Assembly: GCF_900101125.1 (NCBI RefSeq)
Contig: NZ_FNFL01000004.1
Span: forward strand, 124,001-188,000
Source: Sediminibacillus albus
Lineage (GTDB): Bacteria > Bacillota > Bacilli > Bacillales > Amphibacillaceae
DNA length: 64,000 nt
Reading direction: 5' to 3'
The notes beneath the pieces were generated by a model. That model worked only from the letters and a program-made list of their open reading frames with translations, ran no database searches and was not told where the DNA came from. Position numbers and translations under genes: made by a program. Below are positions 61,820 through 64,000 of this stretch, piece after piece. Position 1 is the first letter of the stretch, and every line of letters begins with the position of its first letter.

Positions 61820-62053
61820 TGCAGCAGCACACTTTGCTTTCCGTGGGCACGGCCTCAGCCTCCTTGAAAATTAAGGAGCTTTTTTGGCTGCGATGTTAGG
61901 GCTGTTGGTTGAAGACAGTACACAGACTTTCAGTGGAGGAAATCCACGGAGACTCCTGCGGGAGAAAAGGCCTCGGTGAGACCCCGCAGAGCGCAAGCTC
62001 GAGGAGGCTCACCAACCGCCCGCGGAAAGCGTAGTGTATTTCCGCAGCGCAGT
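61820..62053. repeat. GC-richer palindromic repeat element
   Basis: Long imperfect inverted repeat: ACACTTTGCTTTCCGTGGGC (61829-61848) against GCCCGCGGAAAGCGTAGTGT (62018-62037), 17 of 20 paired. Between lie CTCAGCCTCCTTG and GAGGAGGCTCACC, and a segment GGAGACTCCTGCGGGAGAAA. This type of CTTTCCG(C)GGGC/CTCCTGCGGGAG element recurs across Bacillaceae intergenic regions and often generates false gene calls; here the frame 61896-62099 on the minus strand is such a shadow. Confidence 0.65.
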
Positions 62054-62114
62054 ACGAATACTTATCTGATACTACTGTTAATCGCCATATATATTCCATT
62101 GCGTCATCAATCGA

Positions 62115-62249
62115 ATGCTTAAAGATGTCCTTTTAAAGCTTCCTGCGCTGTCATCGTTCGGTTATTGTAAGCGGATGTATGTTATGTCCCTACCTCGTTT
62201 TTTGGATGAAAAAGTATTGGATACTTTACAGAAATGGTCGGCTGCCTAA
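62115..62249 (+). other. Short open frame, possible gene remnant
   Basis: A 44-codon frame, MLKDVLLKLPALSSFGYCKR then MYVMSLPRFLDEKVLDTLQK, ending at TAA 62249. The composition looks protein-like (LPRFLDEKVLDTLQKW), but there is no ribosome site, and a stop lies 36 bases upstream. It may be the C-terminal relic of a lost gene; family not recognised. Confidence 0.25.
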
Positions 62250-62308
62250 AATAAATACTATACGTATAAACAAAGCTGCTGGCAGCACGCTATTTAAGGA
62301 GGCATTTG

Positions 62309-62755
62309 ATGAGCTGGAAGCTAAAAACATTCAAACAACTGAACCCAGAAGAGCTTTATGCCATTATTCAGACAAGAATCGATGTATTTGTAGTTGAACA
62401 AAACTGTCCTTACCGTGAACTCGATGGCCATGATAAACAGGCTGTTCATTTACTTTACGCAGAAAACGGCACAATTATAGCTTATGCCCGTCTCCTTCCT
62501 CGCGAAACAGTTTATCCACAGGCATCTATCGGCCGGGTGTTGGTACATGGTCAGCACCGGAAAAAAGGTTTCGCCAAAGCATTGCTGGGAAAATCTATTG
62601 AGTATATCGCTACAGAATGGAAGGAAAAGGAAATAAAAATCCAGGCACAAGCGTATTTGCGTAATTTTTATAGCTCCTTTGGCTTTAAAGCAATTTCCGG
62701 AATATACCTTGATGACGGCATTCCCCACATAGATATGCAACTCGTTTTGAAGTAA
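62309..62755 (+). CDS. ElaA-like GNAT acetyltransferase
   Basis: A 148-residue GNAT protein of the ElaA type: LYAIIQTRIDVFVVEQNCPY (about 16-35) and DGHDKQAVHLLY are the ElaA signature. ASIGRVLVHGQHRKKGFAKA is the acetyl-CoA-binding strand/loop with RKKGFAK as the pyrophosphate motif. Substrate unknown. TTG at 62306 is in frame, but AAGGAGG fits ATG at 62309. Stands alone after two repeat elements. Confidence 0.88.
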   Translation: MSWKLKTFKQLNPEELYAIIQTRIDVFVVEQNCPYRELDGHDKQAVHLLYAENGTIIAYARLLPRETVYPQASIGRVLVHGQHRKKGFAKALLGKSIEYIATEWKEKEIKIQAQAYLRNFYSSFGFKAISGIYLDDGIPHIDMQLVLK

Positions 62756-62875
62756 ACAATAAAGGGAGAATTCTGCGCCTTAATTTCCAATATCTTTTCT
62801 GGTTGTGTGGTTGATCCAGTGGTTATACTAATAAATGCTCCGCCAAAGGTTTGGATTGTCAGGAGGCGATTGTTG

Positions 62876-63577
62876 GTGCTTAACCAAGAACAAATGCAAC
62901 AATGCAGAAAATTATTAGTGGAGCGAAAAAAGCACCTAGTGGACCACTTGGAAGACCACTATGGAACGCAATACGAATTAATCAAAGAATCCCTTGGTGA
63001 ACTTTCCAGCTATGATAATCATCCTGGTGACCATGGTTCTGAGCTTTTTGAGCGGGAAAAAGATATCGCCCTGAATGACCATGCAGAAAGAGAGTTAAAG
63101 GATATAAATAATTCTCTAAATGCCATTGAAAATGGCAATTACGGCGTTTGTGAAGAATGTGGGCAAGAAATTGCTGCCGACCGGTTGTTGGCAATGCCAA
63201 CGACGAGCAGGTGCATCGATCATGCGGAAGACCATATTTCTCAAGACCGCCCGGCAGAAGAAGATGTATTCCATCCCAGTGTCAACGAAATGGAAACAGA
63301 AGTGGATGAAGAAGAATCGACAGTTTTTGATCCGGAAGATTCCTGGCAGCGCGTTGAAAAGTATGGTTCTTCTGATGGTCCTTCAGATTTTTATGATACT
63401 GAAAAGGATTATGAAGACATGTTTTTTAACTCGGATGAATTGGTTGGCGGCGCGGAAGACGTAGAAAACTTTTTAACAGCTGATATGGATGGGAAATTTA
63501 GTGGAGTAAATCCAAACCATGAAAAGTACGAAGACTATCTGGATGAAAACGAGGTAGACTCCATTTTATACGACTAA
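62876..63577 (+). CDS. yteA: YteA, DksA/TraR-type zinc-finger protein
   Basis: A 233-residue protein of the Bacillus YteA family. The N-terminal coiled-coil helix leads to a DksA/TraR-like finger CEECGQEI...SRCIDH (about residues 115-140), in which the fourth ligand position is His rather than Cys. The C-terminal 90 residues are strongly acidic. The family is tied to sporulation-era gene regulation by homology, with no settled function. The open frame reaches 62807; AGGAGG before TTG 62873/GTG 62876 sets the start, and GTG gives the usual ML N terminus. Confidence 0.85.
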   Translation: MLNQEQMQQCRKLLVERKKHLVDHLEDHYGTQYELIKESLGELSSYDNHPGDHGSELFEREKDIALNDHAERELKDINNSLNAIENGNYGVCEECGQEIAADRLLAMPTTSRCIDHAEDHISQDRPAEEDVFHPSVNEMETEVDEEESTVFDPEDSWQRVEKYGSSDGPSDFYDTEKDYEDMFFNSDELVGGAEDVENFLTADMDGKFSGVNPNHEKYEDYLDENEVDSILYD

Positions 63578-63610
63578 TGGCCATATACGCTGTTACGCAC
63601 CAAATAGAAG

Positions 63611-63643
63611 AAAGCCATTCTCTATGATGGGAATGGCTTTTTT
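63611..63643. terminator. Terminator between yteA and GNAT genes
   Basis: AAAGCCATTC and GAATGGCTTT form a 10-bp stem with a ten-base loop, followed by six U residues; genes are convergent. Confidence 0.85.
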
Positions 63644-63653
63644 ATGTAAAAAG

Positions 63654-64000
63654 TTACTTTACTCTCGGAATAATAAAAGCATTATCTGCTTTTGAAAATC
63701 CAGCTCTAGGGTAATAGTCCATAGCAGGAGCGGCTGAAAGCAAGATTAGAGCTGTTTCCTCACCGATTTCTTTTCTTACGAAGCTGATGAGCTTTGATCC
63801 AATCCCCTGTTGTTGAAATGGCTTCACAACGGCCAGATCAGATAAATAACAGCAATAACAAAAGTCAGTCAGTGCCCGGGCAACGCCAACAAGTTTACCG
63901 TGTTTGCGTGCAGTGACGATTAAGTCTGCTTCATTCAACATTTTCTCGAGACGCTCCATATCTTGATATGGTCTGTTTATTCCTGAATCTTTAAAAACGC
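63654..64000 (-). CDS. GNAT acetyltransferase, truncated by window end
   Basis: The visible 115 residues form most of a GNAT enzyme: IVTARKHGKLVGVARALTDF, then YLSDLAVVKPFQQQGIGSKL with the acetyl-CoA motif QQQGIGSK, and PAMDYYPRAGF near the C terminus. An ATG at 63959 is the first internal start, but the frame stays open to the edge and encodes SGINRPYQDMERLEKML, typical family sequence, so the true start lies beyond 64000. Substrate unknown. Confidence 0.85.
   Translation of the reverse strand, partial: VFKDSGINRPYQDMERLEKMLNEADLIVTARKHGKLVGVARALTDFCYCCYLSDLAVVKPFQQQGIGSKLISFVRKEIGEETALILLSAAPAMDYYPRAGFSKADNAFIIPRVK

Noticed and set aside
61896-62099. 67-codon minus-strand frame
   Set aside because: It lies inside a palindromic repeat and its translation follows the repeat sequence, not a protein.
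62179-62397. 72-codon plus-strand frame before the ElaA-like gene
   Set aside because: No ribosome site; it overlaps the clearly real GNAT gene in another frame.

Overview
This is a chromosomal stretch from a moderately low-GC Gram-positive spore former, most likely a Bacillaceae genus outside the B. subtilis group. The evidence is the gene set: splAB spore photoproduct lyase, a CotF-type coat protein, YteA, MtnE/MtnU, the YcgF/YcgG pair, an RsbR-type stressosome protein, strong AGGAGG ribosome binding sites and frequent TTG/GTG starts. A NaChBac-type sodium channel hints at a salt- or alkali-adapted lineage, which is inference only. I see no phage, plasmid, IS or CRISPR, and no rRNA or tRNA gene.

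Layout. 1-9.2 kb: amino-acid permease, YvrJ-like peptide, YcgG/LysE pair, stand-alone EutH, DUF1292 protein, Ohr peroxidase, coat protein, sodium channel, SGNH hydrolase, GNAT and pyrroline-5-carboxylate reductase. 9.2-14.5 kb: an intergenic repeat, a flotillin-like remnant, CynX-type MFS, D-Ala-D-Ala carboxypeptidase, signal peptidase I and splAB. 14.5-17.2 kb: TPP riboswitch, an apparent tenA relic, then thiD-thiM-thiE. 17.3-22.8 kb: PfpI/DJ-1 protein, DUF456 and DUF3817 membrane proteins, pdxK and an ABC-2 exporter. 22.8-26.3 kb: a SAM-I riboswitch-controlled operon (HcxA/YbdH-like dehydrogenase plus mtnU) divergent from mtnE. 26.3-31.5 kb: rhodanese/metallo-beta-lactamase fusion, then a TPP-controlled thiY-thiamine-binding protein-thiX-thiZ-tatD operon. 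32.9-41 kb: argG-argH-carA-carB-argF. 41-45.4 kb: RsbR-like STAS protein, murB, and an MFS pump with its ArsR-type regulator. 45.5-49.4 kb: FMN riboswitch and ribD-ribE-ribBA-ribH. 49.5-53.3 kb: TetR/SMR efflux pair, T-box-controlled archaeal-type proS and a tandem structured repeat. 53.4-58 kb: glutathione peroxidase, trhO, cold-shock protein, methyltransferase and a hydroxyacid-dehydrogenase-like protein. 58-61.7 kb: cobalamin riboswitch and class I ribonucleotide reductase. 61.7-64 kb: two repeat elements, an ElaA-like GNAT, YteA and a truncated GNAT.

How it works together. Much of the window is cofactor and amino-acid supply under RNA control: two TPP, one SAM-I, one FMN and one cobalamin riboswitch plus a proline T-box. 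Two drug-efflux modules each carry a palindrome that recurs at both ends of the regulator/pump pair, suggesting self-contained repressor circuits. The most interesting leads are the SAM-responsive dehydrogenase/amidase/aminotransferase cluster, the TatD hydrolase in the thiamine-precursor uptake operon, the tenA relic, and the duplicated foldable element behind proS. All family assignments come from reading the sequence and from memory of the families; no database search was run.
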